Below are positions 10,729 through 23,173 of a stretch of 64,000 nucleotides of DNA, piece after piece. The position numbers and the translations under genes were made by a program. This DNA comes from Marinobacter arenosus. GTDB taxonomy: Bacteria; Pseudomonadota; Gammaproteobacteria; Pseudomonadales; Oleiphilaceae. Position 1 is the stretch's first letter. Each line of letters begins with the position of its first letter. Under the pieces are notes generated by a model that did no database searches, had not been told where the DNA came from, and was given only the letters and a program-made list of their open reading frames with translations. The stretch covers positions 2,418,001-2,482,000 of the forward strand of contig NZ_JAHVAO010000001.1 of the NCBI RefSeq assembly GCF_019264345.1, in the 5' to 3' direction.

Positions 10729-10806
10729 AAAAAAAAGCCGCAACCCGGATGGCCGGAGTCCCAACGCCGGGCGTTGGATATCCAGCCGCTCAGGATGCGG
10801 CTTTGG
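10729..10806 (-). terminator. Terminator of the atp operon
   Basis: On the minus strand AAAGCCGCA (10797-10805) pairs with TGCGGCTTT (10734-10742), followed by a run of T. The long loop between contains its own near-perfect palindrome (CCAACGCC/GGGCGTTGG, 10761-10777), giving a compound, cruciform-like hairpin. It starts about 28 bp after the atpC stop. Confidence 0.75.
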
Positions 10807-10833
10807 TGTTCGGCAAACCCGAAACGAAAATGC

Positions 10834-11256
10834 TTAGCGCATCTTGTTACGCAGCTGCTGGATGGTACGAAGCTGTGCGACAGCCTCGGCCAGTTCTGCA
10901 GCGGCACGGGAGTACTCGAATTCACCGGTCTTGTTGGCAAGTGCTTTCTCGGCTTCTTTCTGCGCCTCGAGAGCCGCGGCTTCGTCCACATCCTTGGCAC
11001 GAACCGCAGTATCAGCCAGCAAAGTTACCAGATTGGGCTGGACCTCCAGATACCCGCCGGACACGTAAAGAATGTCTTCTTCACCGCCCTGCTTGATGAT
11101 CCGAATGGGACCCGGCTTGAGCTGGGTCAGCAGCGGGGTGTGACCCGGGGCAATACCCAGGTCACCTTCAGAGCCCGCAGCGATCAGCATTTCAATCAAT
11201 CCGGAATAGATCTTTGTTTCGGCACTTACCACATCACAATGCACGGTTATACCCAT
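10834..11256 (-). CDS. atpC: F1Fo ATP synthase subunit epsilon
   Basis: Epsilon subunit of the F1 central stalk, 140 residues (E. coli 139). The N-terminal beta-sandwich starts [11 protein letters not shown] and contains the [12 protein letters not shown] loop; [15 protein letters not shown] follows, then a C-terminal alanine-rich two-helix hairpin, the regulatory part that inhibits ATP hydrolysis. Last gene of the operon, 47 bp after atpD, before a strong terminator. Confidence 0.97.
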   Translation of the reverse strand: MGITVHCDVVSAETKIYSGLIEMLIAAGSEGDLGIAPGHTPLLTQLKPGPIRIIKQGGEEDILYVSGGYLEVQPNLVTLLADTAVRAKDVDEAAALEAQKEAEKALANKTGEFEYSRAAAELAEAVAQLRTIQQLRNKMR

Positions 11257-11303
11257 GTCAGTTGCCTCTCTGATCGATCCGGAAACAAGTGCAACGGCTC
11301 AAA

Positions 11304-12716
<1,413 letters not shown>

Positions 12717-12753
12717 TTAGTAGTCAATAAAACCAGTTGGACTGTGGACGGGA

Positions 12754-13617
12754 TCAGACCGAAGCCGCGCCGCTCACAATCTCCGAAATCTCTTGGGTGA
12801 TGGCTGCCTGACGCGCCTTATTATAAGCCAGCTGAAGTTCGTCGATGATGTCACCGGCGTTATCAGTTGCGCTCTTCATGGCGATCATCCGGGCTGCCTG
12901 TTCACATGCCAGATTCTCTACCACACCCTGGTACACCTGGGATTCAATAAAACGTGGCAGAAGGCCATCGAGGATCTGCCTGGCATCGGGCTCGTAGAGA
13001 TAATCCCACTGGTTCTTGATCTCTTCTTCGTCTTCGCTCTCGGGCAGGGGCAGAAGCTGCTCTACCGTCGGGCTCTGGGTCATGGTATTGACGAACTCGT
13101 TGCTGACCACATACAGACGGTCGATTTTGCCTTCCGAGAACGCATCCAGCATAACCTTGACGTTGCCGATGAGTTGTTCAGAGCTCGGGCTGTCACCCAG
13201 ATGGGTCAGCGCCGCAACGACGTTACCGCCGTAGCTCCGGAAAAAGGACGCTCCTTTCTGCCCGATGGCGCACAGATCGGATTCCACTCCTTTCTCTTTC
13301 CACGCTTTCATGTCACGGACAAGCGCTTTGAACAGGTTGATGTTCAGACCACCGCAGAGGCCACGATCAGTCGACACCACGATATAGCCCACGCGCTTAA
13401 CCTCGCGGTCGACCATGAACGGGTGCTTGTACTGAGCATTCGCCTTGGCAATGTGCCCGATCACCTGACGCATCTTCTCGGCATACGGACGAGTCGCCTG
13501 CATGCGCTCCTGAGCCTTGCGCATCTTACTCGCCGCCACCATTTCCATGGCGCTGGTGATTTTCTGCGTGCTCTTGATGCTTGAAATCTGGTTACGTATT
13601 TCTTTGCCGACGGCCAT
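12754..13617 (-). CDS. atpG: F1Fo ATP synthase subunit gamma
   Basis: Central rotor stalk, 287 residues, the same length as E. coli. N-terminal helix [20 protein letters not shown] and C-terminal helix [15 protein letters not shown]...[15 protein letters not shown] form the coiled coil that rotates inside the alpha3beta3 head. [11 protein letters not shown] marks the Rossmann-like middle. It lies between atpA (73 bp upstream) and atpD. Confidence 0.97.
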   Translation of the reverse strand: MAVGKEIRNQISSIKSTQKITSAMEMVAASKMRKAQERMQATRPYAEKMRQVIGHIAKANAQYKHPFMVDREVKRVGYIVVSTDRGLCGGLNINLFKALVRDMKAWKEKGVESDLCAIGQKGASFFRSYGGNVVAALTHLGDSPSSEQLIGNVKVMLDAFSEGKIDRLYVVSNEFVNTMTQSPTVEQLLPLPESEDEEEIKNQWDYLYEPDARQILDGLLPRFIESQVYQGVVENLACEQAARMIAMKSATDNAGDIIDELQLAYNKARQAAITQEISEIVSGAASV

Positions 13618-13690
13618 AACTCACTGCCTTCTCAAGTTAGACACTCATTGCTACGAAAAGCGGCCCGCAACTAGGTGCAGGCCCTTTCTC

Positions 13691-15235
13691 TTACCAGCTC
13701 TGAGTGGTCTTGAATTTCTCAAGTGCAGCTTTAAGGCCGGCAGCGATTTCGTCGTTGTAATCGCCTTTCTCGTTGATCTTGTCGAGGAGGTCTTTCTGCT
13801 CGGAGCGCATCCAGTCAAGCATCTGCGCTTCGAACTTAACAACCTTGTCGACATCAACGTCGTCCAGGAAGCCTTCGTTGGCTGCAAACAGAACCGTACC
13901 CATTTCAGCCACGGACATCGGGCTGTACTGGTTCTGCTTCATGAGTTCCGTTACACGCTGACCGTGCTCAAGCTGCTTACGGGTTGCTTCGTCGAGATCG
14001 GAAGCAAACTGGGCGAAAGCGGCCAGTTCACGATACTGGGCCAGAGCCAGACGGATGTTACCGCCGAGCTTCTTCATGATCTTGGTCTGGGCAGAACCAC
14101 CGACCCGGGATACGGAGATACCGGCGTTCATCGCCGGACGAATACCGGAGTTGAACAGGTTGGTTTCCAGAAAGATCTGACCGTCGGTAATGGAGATTAC
14201 GTTGGTCGGTACGAACGCGGATACGTCACCAGCCTGAGTCTCGATGATCGGCAGTGCGGTCAGGGAACCGGTCTTGCCTTTCACTTCGCCGTTGGTCAGC
14301 TGCTCGACGTAGTCGGCGTTTACGCGGGAGGCGCGCTCCAGCAGACGCGAGTGCAGGTAGAAAACGTCACCCGGGTAAGCTTCACGGCCCGGCGGACGAC
14401 GCAGGAGCAGGGAGATCTGACGGTAAGCAACGGCCTGCTTGGACAGGTCATCGTATACGATCAGCGCGTCTTCACCGCGGTCACGGAAGTATTCGCCCAT
14501 GGAGGTACCGGAGTACGGCGCCAGGAACTGCATGGCGGCCGGATCGGCGGCGCCGGCGGCAACCACGATGGTGTGATCCATGGCACCGTGCTCTTCCAGC
14601 TTGCGTACTACTGCAGCAATGGAAGACTGCTTCTGACCAACGGCCACGTAGATACACTTGATGCCGGTGCCTTTCTGATTGATGATCGCATCAATCGCGA
14701 CAGCGGTCTTACCAATCTGACGGTCACCGATGATCAGCTCACGCTGGCCGCGGCCAACCGGAACCATGGTGTCGATCGCTTTCAGACCGGTCTGAACCGG
14801 CTCATCAACGGATTGACGAGCGATCACGCCCGGTGCAACCTTTTCGACCGGTGCGGTCAGCTCGGTACCCAACTCGCCCTTGCCGTCGATCGGGTTACCC
14901 AGACCATCGACCACGCGACCCATCAGTTCCGGACCAACCGGAACTTCCAGGATACGACCGGTACAACGAACCTTCTGGCCTTCTGCCAGGTCTTCGTAGT
15001 CACCCAGGACAACCGCACCCACGGAATCACGCTCCAGGTTCAGAGCCATGCCGAAGACGCCGTTGGCAAATTCAATCATCTCACCGTACATAACGTCGGC
15101 GAGACCGTGGATCAGCACGATACCGTCGGAAACGGACAGGATCGTACCTTCGTTCTTTGCTTCGGAAGAGATATCGAGCTTCTCGATTCTCTTCTTGATG
15201 ATGTCACTGATCTCGGATGGATTCAGTTGCTGCAT
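13691..15235 (-). CDS. atpA: F1Fo ATP synthase subunit alpha
   Basis: Non-catalytic nucleotide-binding subunit of F1, 514 residues (E. coli 513). The P-loop GDRQIGKT is at residues 170-177; downstream are [17 protein letters not shown], the [11 protein letters not shown] segment and the arginine-finger region [10 protein letters not shown]. It begins with [10 protein letters not shown], the typical amphipathic N-terminus that contacts delta. 28 bp separate it from atpH. Confidence 0.98.
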   Translation of the reverse strand: MQQLNPSEISDIIKKRIEKLDISSEAKNEGTILSVSDGIVLIHGLADVMYGEMIEFANGVFGMALNLERDSVGAVVLGDYEDLAEGQKVRCTGRILEVPVGPELMGRVVDGLGNPIDGKGELGTELTAPVEKVAPGVIARQSVDEPVQTGLKAIDTMVPVGRGQRELIIGDRQIGKTAVAIDAIINQKGTGIKCIYVAVGQKQSSIAAVVRKLEEHGAMDHTIVVAAGAADPAAMQFLAPYSGTSMGEYFRDRGEDALIVYDDLSKQAVAYRQISLLLRRPPGREAYPGDVFYLHSRLLERASRVNADYVEQLTNGEVKGKTGSLTALPIIETQAGDVSAFVPTNVISITDGQIFLETNLFNSGIRPAMNAGISVSRVGGSAQTKIMKKLGGNIRLALAQYRELAAFAQFASDLDEATRKQLEHGQRVTELMKQNQYSPMSVAEMGTVLFAANEGFLDDVDVDKVVKFEAQMLDWMRSEQKDLLDKINEKGDYNDEIAAGLKAALEKFKTTQSW

Positions 15236-15263
15236 GCCAATATCCTCAAACCTTGTGCTGAAA

Positions 15264-15800
15264 TCAGGAGCCCAGAGTGTCGGCCAGCTTGGTCAGCTTT
15301 CCGCGTACAGATGCGTCGATGACCAGATCACCGGTACGAATAATTGCACCGCCAATCAGAGACTTGTCCATTGACGCTGCGACTGACACTTTCCGCTCGA
15401 GTTTGGTCGAGAGTGCCTGGGCGAGCTTCTGTTGCTGTTCGTCCGTCAGCTCGAAGGCTGCGGTAACTTCGATATCAACAGTGCGCTCCAGATCAGCCCG
15501 GTACGTGTTGAAGAGCGCTGCAATCTCAGGAAGGAGAGTCAGCCGGCGGTTTTCCGCCAGTACAGCGAAGAAATTACGAATCTGATCGTTGACGCCTTCT
15601 TCGGCGACCTCGAGGATCAGCTCGGCTTTCTTCGACTCTTCCAGACCCGGATTCGCGAGAAGCTGTCGAATGTCTTCGTTCGCGGTGACCTGTCCGGCAA
15701 CCGTCAGCACCTGGGACCAATCAGCCAGTTGCTCATGCTCCTGGGCGGCCTTGAATGCTGCTTTTGCGTAGGGACGGGCCAGCGTTCTCAGTTCTGCCAT
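15264..15800 (-). CDS. atpH: F1Fo ATP synthase subunit delta
   Basis: Peripheral-stalk cap linking the b dimer to the alpha subunit, 178 residues (E. coli 177). The N-terminal helical bundle starts with [11 protein letters not shown], the family signature. The C-terminal part has [20 protein letters not shown], the conserved OSCP/delta motif. 15 bp after atpF. Confidence 0.96.
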   Translation of the reverse strand: MAELRTLARPYAKAAFKAAQEHEQLADWSQVLTVAGQVTANEDIRQLLANPGLEESKKAELILEVAEEGVNDQIRNFFAVLAENRRLTLLPEIAALFNTYRADLERTVDIEVTAAFELTDEQQQKLAQALSTKLERKVSVAASMDKSLIGGAIIRTGDLVIDASVRGKLTKLADTLGS

Positions 15801-15815
15801 GATGAACCTCGTCGT

Positions 15816-16286
15816 TTAAAGTTCTGCCGCCAGTTTTTCCAACATCTCGTTGTGCTTGGAGGCATCGACAGAGGCTTCCAGGATTTTCTCAGCACCAGCG
15901 ACAGCGATTGCGGCAACTTCTGCACGCAGGGCGTCACGGGCCTGGTTCCGTTCCTGTTCAATTTCGGCCTTGGCCTGCTCAATCAGCTTCTGGCCTTCCT
16001 TGCGGGCGTCATCTTTCGATGCTTCCACAATGGCGGCCGCACGCTTGTTGGCCTCTTCGATGAGACCCGCAGCTTGCTGTTTGGCTTCACGCAGTTCCTG
16101 AGCTGACTTTTCCTGAGCCAGTTCCAGATCGCGCGCCGCGCGGTCTGAGGCAGCCAGTCCGTCAGCGATCTTCTTTTGACGCTCCTGCAGTGCGGCCATG
16201 ATAGGTGGCCACACATATTTCATGCAGAAGACGACAAAGATAAAGAACGCGATGGCTTGACCAATCATCGTCAAATTAATGTTCAC
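15816..16286 (-). CDS. atpF: F1Fo ATP synthase subunit b
   Basis: Membrane-anchored stator, 156 residues, exactly the E. coli length. One N-terminal membrane helix (starting [18 protein letters not shown]) ends in KYVWPPI. A long, charged, Ala/Glu/Lys-rich coiled coil then reaches up to delta. The start follows a purine-rich AGGCGAGAGG-type site. 64 bp downstream of atpE. Confidence 0.96.
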   Translation of the reverse strand: MNINLTMIGQAIAFFIFVVFCMKYVWPPIMAALQERQKKIADGLAASDRAARDLELAQEKSAQELREAKQQAAGLIEEANKRAAAIVEASKDDARKEGQKLIEQAKAEIEQERNQARDALRAEVAAIAVAGAEKILEASVDASKHNEMLEKLAAEL

Positions 16287-16350
16287 GTCTTCACCTCTCG
16301 CCTGTGTTGTTAAGAATCATCTGACCGGGAAATCCCGGCTGGCGACTCGA

Positions 16351-16623
<273 letters not shown>

Positions 16624-16682
16624 TCAGTTTAGGTTTTCAGTTTAACGGTTAGGGTTTAGAACTACGGCTTAATGGTGTCCGA

Positions 16683-17976
<1,294 letters not shown>

Positions 17977-18052
17977 GTTCTTCCCGGGAGTACGGTGCCT
18001 TTACCCGATGCAGTTTAAAAATTAGACAAATACACCGATACGAGCGCCGCAG

Positions 18053-18081
18053 ATTATATGTGTTCAATGTGCACGAATCAA
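18053..18081 (-). promoter_or_regulatory. Promoter of the atp operon
   Basis: Read on the minus strand: -35 TTGATT (18076-18081), 17-bp spacer, -10 TATAAT (18053-18058, perfect). Transcription would start near 18046 and give a ~70-nt leader before atpI. It lies in the 270-bp parB-atpI gap, the only sizeable gap upstream of the operon. Confidence 0.75.
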
Positions 18082-18170
18082 CAAAACCGGATTCCGCAAA
18101 AACCGGTGGGAAAGGGCAGAGTCAGTGACTTTGCGCCGCTTTGGACACAAATAGGCGAGTGAGCGCCCCC

Positions 18171-18188
18171 ACAACACTACATGTTGTG
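18171..18188. repeat. Inverted repeat between parB and atpI
   Basis: ACAACA and TGTTGT flank five bases (the repeat extends imperfectly on both sides). It lies 60 bp after the parB stop and 90 bp upstream of the atp promoter. It has no adjacent T-run, so it may be an operator or weak 3' hairpin. It is not a parS site. Confidence 0.3.
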
Positions 18189-18246
18189 TAGGACTGAAAC
18201 CACGAACTTTCGTAGGCGTCCGAAAGAACCAGAAAAACGGGCCAAA

Positions 18247-19134
18247 TTACTTGATATGGCCAAGAATACCGTCGAGTTCGTCGAGGGAACTGTACTCAAT
18301 CACCAGCTTGCCCTTGCCTCGCTGGCCGTGGGCTATGGACACCCGGGCCCCAAGGCGTTCCGCGAGATCGTCCTGCAGCGCCCGGATGTTCGGGTCCACC
18401 GCCGTGTGAGCGGAGGCTTTCTGCCCCGGCTTCTCCTGCTGGACCCGGCGAACCAGGGCCTCGGTCTGGCGCACGGACAGGGACTTGGCCACCACCTGCT
18501 TGGCCACCATCATCTGCTGCTCCGGCGGGAGGGTCAGCATGGCCCGGCCATGCCCCATCTCCAGGTCACCGTGCTCCAGCATCAGGCGCACGTCCTCGGT
18601 CAGGCCGATCAGGCGCAGCAGGTTGGTGATGGTGGTGCGGGATTTGCCCACGGCTTCGGCGACCTGGGCCTGGGTCAGACCGAATTCGTCCTGAAGCCGC
18701 TGGAGGGCGAAGGCTTCCTCGATGGGATTGAGGTTTTCGCGCTGGATGTTCTCGATGAGCGCCATGGCGATGGCGGCTTCATCGGGGACGTCCCGGATGA
18801 TGGCGGGAATGCTGTCGAGCTCGGCCATCTGGGTGGCGCGCCAACGACGCTCACCGGCAATCAGCTCGTACCGTCCTTCCGCGATGGGGCGGACGACCAC
18901 GGGCTGCATGACACCCTGTTGGCGAATGGAATCGGCCAACTCCTGCAGCGCAGCCGGATCCATATCACGACGCGGCTGGTAGCGGCCACGCTGGATCAGG
19001 TCGATCGGAACCTCGCGCAGTTCGCCGTCGTGGTCCTTCAGTTCCTGATCGAGGTTAACCTTGGAGCCCGCCAGCAGGGCGCCCAGTCCGCGCTCGCCCA
19101 ATCCTCGTTTCTTCGCCGCCATGGTGTCAGTCAT
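18247..19134 (-). CDS. parB: Chromosome-partitioning protein ParB
   Basis: CTP-dependent clamp that loads at parS sites and organises the origin region, 295 residues. The CTPase/ParB domain carries the GERRWRA box; the helix-turn-helix that reads parS is EFGLTQAQVAEAVGKSRTTITNLLRL. A basic N-terminus (KKRGLGERGLGALL) is the typical ParA-stimulating peptide, and the C-terminal dimerisation domain ends LDELDGIL. Stop TGA-region to atpI is 270 bp. The matching parS sites are about 30 kb away, inside recF. Confidence 0.97.
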   Translation of the reverse strand: MTDTMAAKKRGLGERGLGALLAGSKVNLDQELKDHDGELREVPIDLIQRGRYQPRRDMDPAALQELADSIRQQGVMQPVVVRPIAEGRYELIAGERRWRATQMAELDSIPAIIRDVPDEAAIAMALIENIQRENLNPIEEAFALQRLQDEFGLTQAQVAEAVGKSRTTITNLLRLIGLTEDVRLMLEHGDLEMGHGRAMLTLPPEQQMMVAKQVVAKSLSVRQTEALVRRVQQEKPGQKASAHTAVDPNIRALQDDLAERLGARVSIAHGQRGKGKLVIEYSSLDELDGILGHIK

Positions 19135-19182
19135 TCTTCCCGTTGAAATTCGTTGTGCGTTATTGAGTGACAGGGCGGTATG

Positions 19183-19977
19183 TTACACCGCAACTGGCGC
19201 GGATGTCTTTTTCGAGCCGTGGCGACGAACCATCTCGCCGGCCAGGGCCAGGTAGGCCACCGCGCCCTTGGAGGCACGGTCGTATTTCAGCGCAGGCATG
19301 CCATAACTCGGCGCTTCCGCCAGTCGGACGTTGCGCGGGATGACGGCCCGGTAGACCTTGTCGTCGAAGTACTCGCTGAGCTGGGCGGAAACATCCAGCG
19401 TCAGGCTGTTGCGGGGGTCGTACATGGTACGCAGGATGCCTTCAACCTGGAGATTCGGATTCACCGTTTCCTGGATCTGCTCGACCGTGTTCATCAGGGC
19501 TGCCAGGCCTTCCAGCGCATAGTACTCGCACTGCATCGGAATCAGCACGGAATCGGCCGCCGACAGGGCGTTGACCGTGAGCAGACTCAGCGAAGGCGGG
19601 CAATCGATGAGAATGTAGTCGTAGTTGTCGCGAACGGTGTTCAGTGCCAGACGCAGGCGATGCTCCCGGCCAATCTCGTTCATCAGTTCGACTTCCGCCG
19701 CGGTCAGGTCGCCGTTGGCCGGCAGTATGTCGAAACCCGAAGCCTCGGCCAGGAAGATGACCTCGGCGGCAGACGCACGCTTGGTCAGCAGATCGTAGCC
19801 GGACAGCTCAAGGGCGTTCTTGTCGACACCACTGCCCATGGTGGCGTTGCCCTGTGGGTCCATATCCACAAGCAGGACCCGGCGCTTGGTCGCAGCCAGA
19901 GACGCGGCAAGGTTCACGCAGGTGGTGGTTTTACCCACACCGCCTTTCTGATTGGTCACTGCAATCACGCGCGCCAT
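19183..19977 (-). CDS. parA: Chromosome-partitioning ATPase ParA (Soj)
   Basis: Deviant-Walker ParA/MinD-family ATPase of 264 residues that forms nucleoid-bound gradients moved by ParB. The deviant Walker A KGGVGKTT is at residues 11-18 with the signature lysine; DMDPQGNATMGSG and ILIDCPPSLSLLTVNAL follow. There is no N-terminal helix-turn-helix, so this is the chromosomal type. It follows rsmG by 21 bp and precedes parB by 48 bp. Confidence 0.97.
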   Translation of the reverse strand: MARVIAVTNQKGGVGKTTTCVNLAASLAATKRRVLLVDMDPQGNATMGSGVDKNALELSGYDLLTKRASAAEVIFLAEASGFDILPANGDLTAAEVELMNEIGREHRLRLALNTVRDNYDYILIDCPPSLSLLTVNALSAADSVLIPMQCEYYALEGLAALMNTVEQIQETVNPNLQVEGILRTMYDPRNSLTLDVSAQLSEYFDDKVYRAVIPRNVRLAEAPSYGMPALKYDRASKGAVAYLALAGEMVRRHGSKKTSAPVAV

Positions 19978-19998
19978 GTCTCGCCTCCTGTTCGCGGG

Positions 19999-20643
19999 TT
20001 ACTGGGAATGCTGTGCCCTGGCAATCACCAGCAGGTGTCGGTCACCATCGGCGCCGGGAACGGCCAGGGACCGGTGGGATTTTACCTGCCAGCCGGCCGG
20101 AAGGGCAGCTACCTCATCATCCGGAAACTGGCCTTTCATGGCAAGGAACTCGCCCTCATTTGCCAGCAAATCGCCACACCAGGTCACCAGGTTCTCCAGC
20201 GCGGTGAAGGCCCGGCTGCTGATCTGGCTGAACGGCTGTTCCGGCGTGCAGGCCTCGGCGCGGCCGTGGATCACCTCGACGTTGGACAGGCCCAGCTCCA
20301 GCACACACTGATTGAGGAAACGGGTTTTCTTGCCGTTACTGTCGAGCAGGGTGAACCGACGGTCGGGCAGGGCAATGGCCAGCGGAATCCCGGGCAGGCC
20401 GCCACCGGCACCAACATCCAGTAGATGGCCGGTGGTGACCCAGGGCAGGATGCTCAGGCTGTCGAGCAACTGCCGGGACACCATCTGCCGCTCATCGCGC
20501 ACGGCCGTCAGATTGTAGGCCCGGTTCCATTTGTTGAGCAGGGCCAGGAAGGCCAGCAGTTGCCGCTGCTGGTCCTCGGTGAGGGACAGGTCCATGGTTG
20601 CCAGCCCGTCCCGGAGCTGGCCTTGCCAGAGGTCATTGGTCAT
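19999..20643 (-). CDS. rsmG: 16S rRNA m7G527 methyltransferase RsmG (GidB)
   Basis: SAM-dependent methyltransferase modifying G527 of 16S rRNA, 214 residues (E. coli 207). Motif I is LLDVGAGGGLPGIPLAI; NLTAVRDERQMVSRQLLDSL upstream and SSRAFTALENLVTW downstream are the family's conserved blocks. It sits 9 bp after mnmG in the conserved mnmG-rsmG-parA-parB order. Confidence 0.97.
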   Translation of the reverse strand: MTNDLWQGQLRDGLATMDLSLTEDQQRQLLAFLALLNKWNRAYNLTAVRDERQMVSRQLLDSLSILPWVTTGHLLDVGAGGGLPGIPLAIALPDRRFTLLDSNGKKTRFLNQCVLELGLSNVEVIHGRAEACTPEQPFSQISSRAFTALENLVTWCGDLLANEGEFLAMKGQFPDDEVAALPAGWQVKSHRSLAVPGADGDRHLLVIARAQHSQ

Positions 20644-20652
20644 AGAATCGGA

Positions 20653-22539
20653 TCAGGCACTCTGCTTACGCAACAGGTCGCGTTTCTTCAGGTGCACCAG
20701 AATCTGGCTGACCGCCGCCGGGGTGACACCCTGGACCCGGGACGCCTGGGCCACGGTCTCCGGACGGACGGTCTTGAGCTTCTGCTTGATCTCGTTGGAC
20801 AGGCCGCCGATGACGTCGTAATCCAGGTCCACCGGCAGAGCCGTGTTCTCGTTCCGGCGCAGACGCTCGATCTCGTCCGCCTGGCGGGAGATGTAACCCT
20901 CGTACTTGATCTCGATCTCGACCTGGGCGGCGACGTTCTCGTCGTCGGCCTGTTCACCGCCAATCTCGGCAATGTGACTGTAGTCGATCTCCGGACGACG
21001 CAGCAGCTCGGCCAGGGACTGGTCCCGGTTCATCGGCTGCTTGAGTAAGCCGTTGGCCCGCTCGCCCGCGTCGGTGTTGGGATGAATGCGGGTCGATTCC
21101 AGACGGTCCCGCTCCCGGCCGATGGCCTCACGCTTGTCGCTGAATTTCTGCCACCGGTCATCGTCCACCAGCCCCAGCTTTCGGCCGGTCTCGGTCAGGC
21201 GCAGGTCGGCGTTGTCTTCACGCAGGATCAGGCGGTACTCCGCCCGACTGGTGAACATGCGGTACGGTTCGCTGGTGCCCATGGTAATCAGGTCATCCAC
21301 CAGCACACCGAGGTAAGCCTCGTCCCGGCGGGGGTACCACTCGTCTTTCTCCTGGGCGCGCAAGGCGGCGTTGATGCCGGCCAACAGACCCTGGGCACCC
21401 GCTTCCTCGTAGCCGGTGGTGCCGTTGATCTGACCGGCAAAGTACAGGCCCTGGATGAACTTGGTTTCCAGGGTATGGCGGAGGTCCTGCGGATTCAGGA
21501 AGTCGTACTCGATGGCGTAGCCCGGCCGGGTGATGTGGGCATTCTCGAACCCCGGGATCGACCGCACGGCCTCGAGCTGGATATCGAATGGCAGACTGGT
21601 GGAGATGCCATTCGGGTAGAGCTCGTTGGTGGTCAGGCCCTCGGGCTCAACAAAGATCTGATGCGAGTCCTTGTCGGCAAAGCGGTTGACCTTGTCCTCA
21701 ATGGACGGGCAATAGCGTGGGCCCACGCCCTCGATGTTGCCGGCGAACATCGGTGAGCGATCAAAACCGCTGCGGATAATGTCATGGGTCCGCTCGGTGG
21801 TGCGGGTCACGTAGCAACAGATCTGTTCCGGGTGCTGGTCCCGGCTGCCGGTAAAGGACATCACCGGCGCGGGGTTATCCCCCCACTGTTGCTCCATCAC
21901 CGAGAAATCCACGGTGCGGGCATCAATGCGCGGTGGCGTCCCGGTTTTCAGGCGGCCGACGTTAAACGGCAGTTCGCGCAGACGTTGGGCCAGCGCGTTC
22001 GCCGGCGCATCGCCGGCACGGCCACCGGAATGAGCCTGCATGCCAATGTGGATAACTCCGCCCAGGAAGGTGCCCGTGGTCAGGACGACGGTTCTGGCGT
22101 TGAAGCGGATGCCAGTCTGGGTAACCACGCCGGTGACCTGCTCGTTTTCCACAATCAGATCGTCCGCGGCCTGCTGGAACAGGGTCAGGTTGGGCTGATT
22201 TTCCAGTTCGTGGCGAATCGCCGCCTTGTACAGCACCCGATCGGCCTGGGCCCGGGTCGCGCGCACGGCCGGTCCCTTGCGGCTGTTGAGCACCCGGAAC
22301 TGGATTCCGGCCAGATCCGTCGCTTTCGCCATGGCGCCACCGAGCGCGTCGATTTCCTTCACCAGGTGGCTCTTGCCGATGCCGCCGATGGCCGGATTGC
22401 AGGACATCTGGCCCAGGGTCTCAATGTTGTGGGTCAGCAGCAGGGTTTGGGAACCCATGCGCGCCGCCGCCAACGCGGCTTCGGTGCCGGCGTGGCCACC
22501 ACCAATGACAATGACATCGAAACGGGTCGGAAAATCCAC
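20653..22539 (-). CDS. mnmG: tRNA uridine-5-carboxymethylaminomethyl modification enzyme MnmG (GidA)
   Basis: FAD- and methylene-THF-dependent partner of MnmE that installs cmnm5 at wobble U34. 628 residues (E. coli 629). The FAD motif GGGHAG is at residues 13-18, then AMGKATD-like and [14 protein letters not shown] signatures, and [12 protein letters not shown]. The C-terminal MnmE-binding helical domain ends [21 protein letters not shown] precedes ATG 22539. Its usual neighbour mnmE is 17 kb away at 39.9 kb. Confidence 0.98.
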   Translation of the reverse strand: MDFPTRFDVIVIGGGHAGTEAALAAARMGSQTLLLTHNIETLGQMSCNPAIGGIGKSHLVKEIDALGGAMAKATDLAGIQFRVLNSRKGPAVRATRAQADRVLYKAAIRHELENQPNLTLFQQAADDLIVENEQVTGVVTQTGIRFNARTVVLTTGTFLGGVIHIGMQAHSGGRAGDAPANALAQRLRELPFNVGRLKTGTPPRIDARTVDFSVMEQQWGDNPAPVMSFTGSRDQHPEQICCYVTRTTERTHDIIRSGFDRSPMFAGNIEGVGPRYCPSIEDKVNRFADKDSHQIFVEPEGLTTNELYPNGISTSLPFDIQLEAVRSIPGFENAHITRPGYAIEYDFLNPQDLRHTLETKFIQGLYFAGQINGTTGYEEAGAQGLLAGINAALRAQEKDEWYPRRDEAYLGVLVDDLITMGTSEPYRMFTSRAEYRLILREDNADLRLTETGRKLGLVDDDRWQKFSDKREAIGRERDRLESTRIHPNTDAGERANGLLKQPMNRDQSLAELLRRPEIDYSHIAEIGGEQADDENVAAQVEIEIKYEGYISRQADEIERLRRNENTALPVDLDYDVIGGLSNEIKQKLKTVRPETVAQASRVQGVTPAAVSQILVHLKKRDLLRKQSA

Positions 22540-22578
22540 AGCTCACCTCGGAAATCGGGGGATAAAAACAGGCCGGCG

Positions 22579-22607
22579 AGTATAACGCCTGATCCATGAA
22601 ATTGCAG
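22579..22607 (-). promoter_or_regulatory. Candidate promoter of mnmG
   Basis: On the minus strand a TATACT -10 (22579-22584) has a weak CTGCAA -35 (22602-22607) at 17 bp, about 40 bp before the mnmG start. Confidence 0.4.
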
Positions 22608-22709
22608 TTGAAATGTGCAAATTTTAACCAGAGACCGGACCAGTTGAAAGCGGGTACCACGCCAACAGGGGTAAAATCCGGAGGATGAGCCTGAAAACCG
22701 CGTAGTGGA

Positions 22710-22892
22710 AAACCGAAATCCTTAGTTTTTCAAACGTTTGTAAGTCGAATTTCAAAAAAGTTTTCAAGACAGTTATCCACACCCAAAACACCCAATCAGA
22801 AGAGCCAAAAATACCTATAACTCTTTGTTTTTATTATTTTAAAGAAAATGCTTCCAGAGCTTATCCGAAGGTTGTCCAAGAAATTATCCACA
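22710..22892. other. AT-rich, DnaA-box-bearing region upstream of mnmG
   Basis: The 634-bp interval 22540-23173 has no gene. Its core is strongly AT-rich for this genome (runs of A and T at 22740-22770 and 22795-22855) and carries two perfect + strand DnaA boxes TTATCCACA at 22773-22781 and 22884-22892, plus a degenerate TTATCCGAA at 22861. This looks like an unwinding element with DnaA sites, as expected for the gidA-side origin position known in enterobacteria. Three further perfect boxes follow at 23241, 23622 and 25108. Whether it acts in replication is unknown. Confidence 0.5.
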
Positions 22893-23173
22893 GATTTGGC
22901 GGCATCGCGACGCCGCAGGCAGCCCATCACAGGGCCCAGCCAGTGAGTGGCTGCCAACCAGCCCGTTTTAGTGCATGACCACGCCGGGAACATCCGGATA
23001 CGCACCGGTCCTGTGCAGCCGTGATCGACCCAACGCGGGGTGCAGGCCCTGCTCCGCCCGTGTTCGCTGGAACGACGGGCTTTGGCACGGATTTCGCCAG
23101 TCGTTACTGTCCTAATGATATGAATCCATGGCCAGGACGGCTCCAACAACAGCAAGGCCCGAGGGTGCTGACC

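Noticed and set aside
13517..15322. 601-codon open frame on the plus strand opposite atpA/atpG
   Set aside because: Exact antisense of strongly conserved ATP synthase genes; no ribosome site or domain.
18171..18188. Palindrome considered as a parS site near parB
   Set aside because: It does not resemble the parS 16-mer; the real matches are in recF.
23021..23173. Longer N-terminus for the EAL protein
   Set aside because: The extra 51 residues are low-complexity and lack a ribosome site at the far start; ATG 23174 has GAGGG upstream. Not fully excluded.
22893..23173. Possible small gene or RNA in the rest of the mnmG-EAL gap
   Set aside because: No ORF with a ribosome site and no recognisable RNA fold; only weak promoter-like hexamers near 23080-23115.
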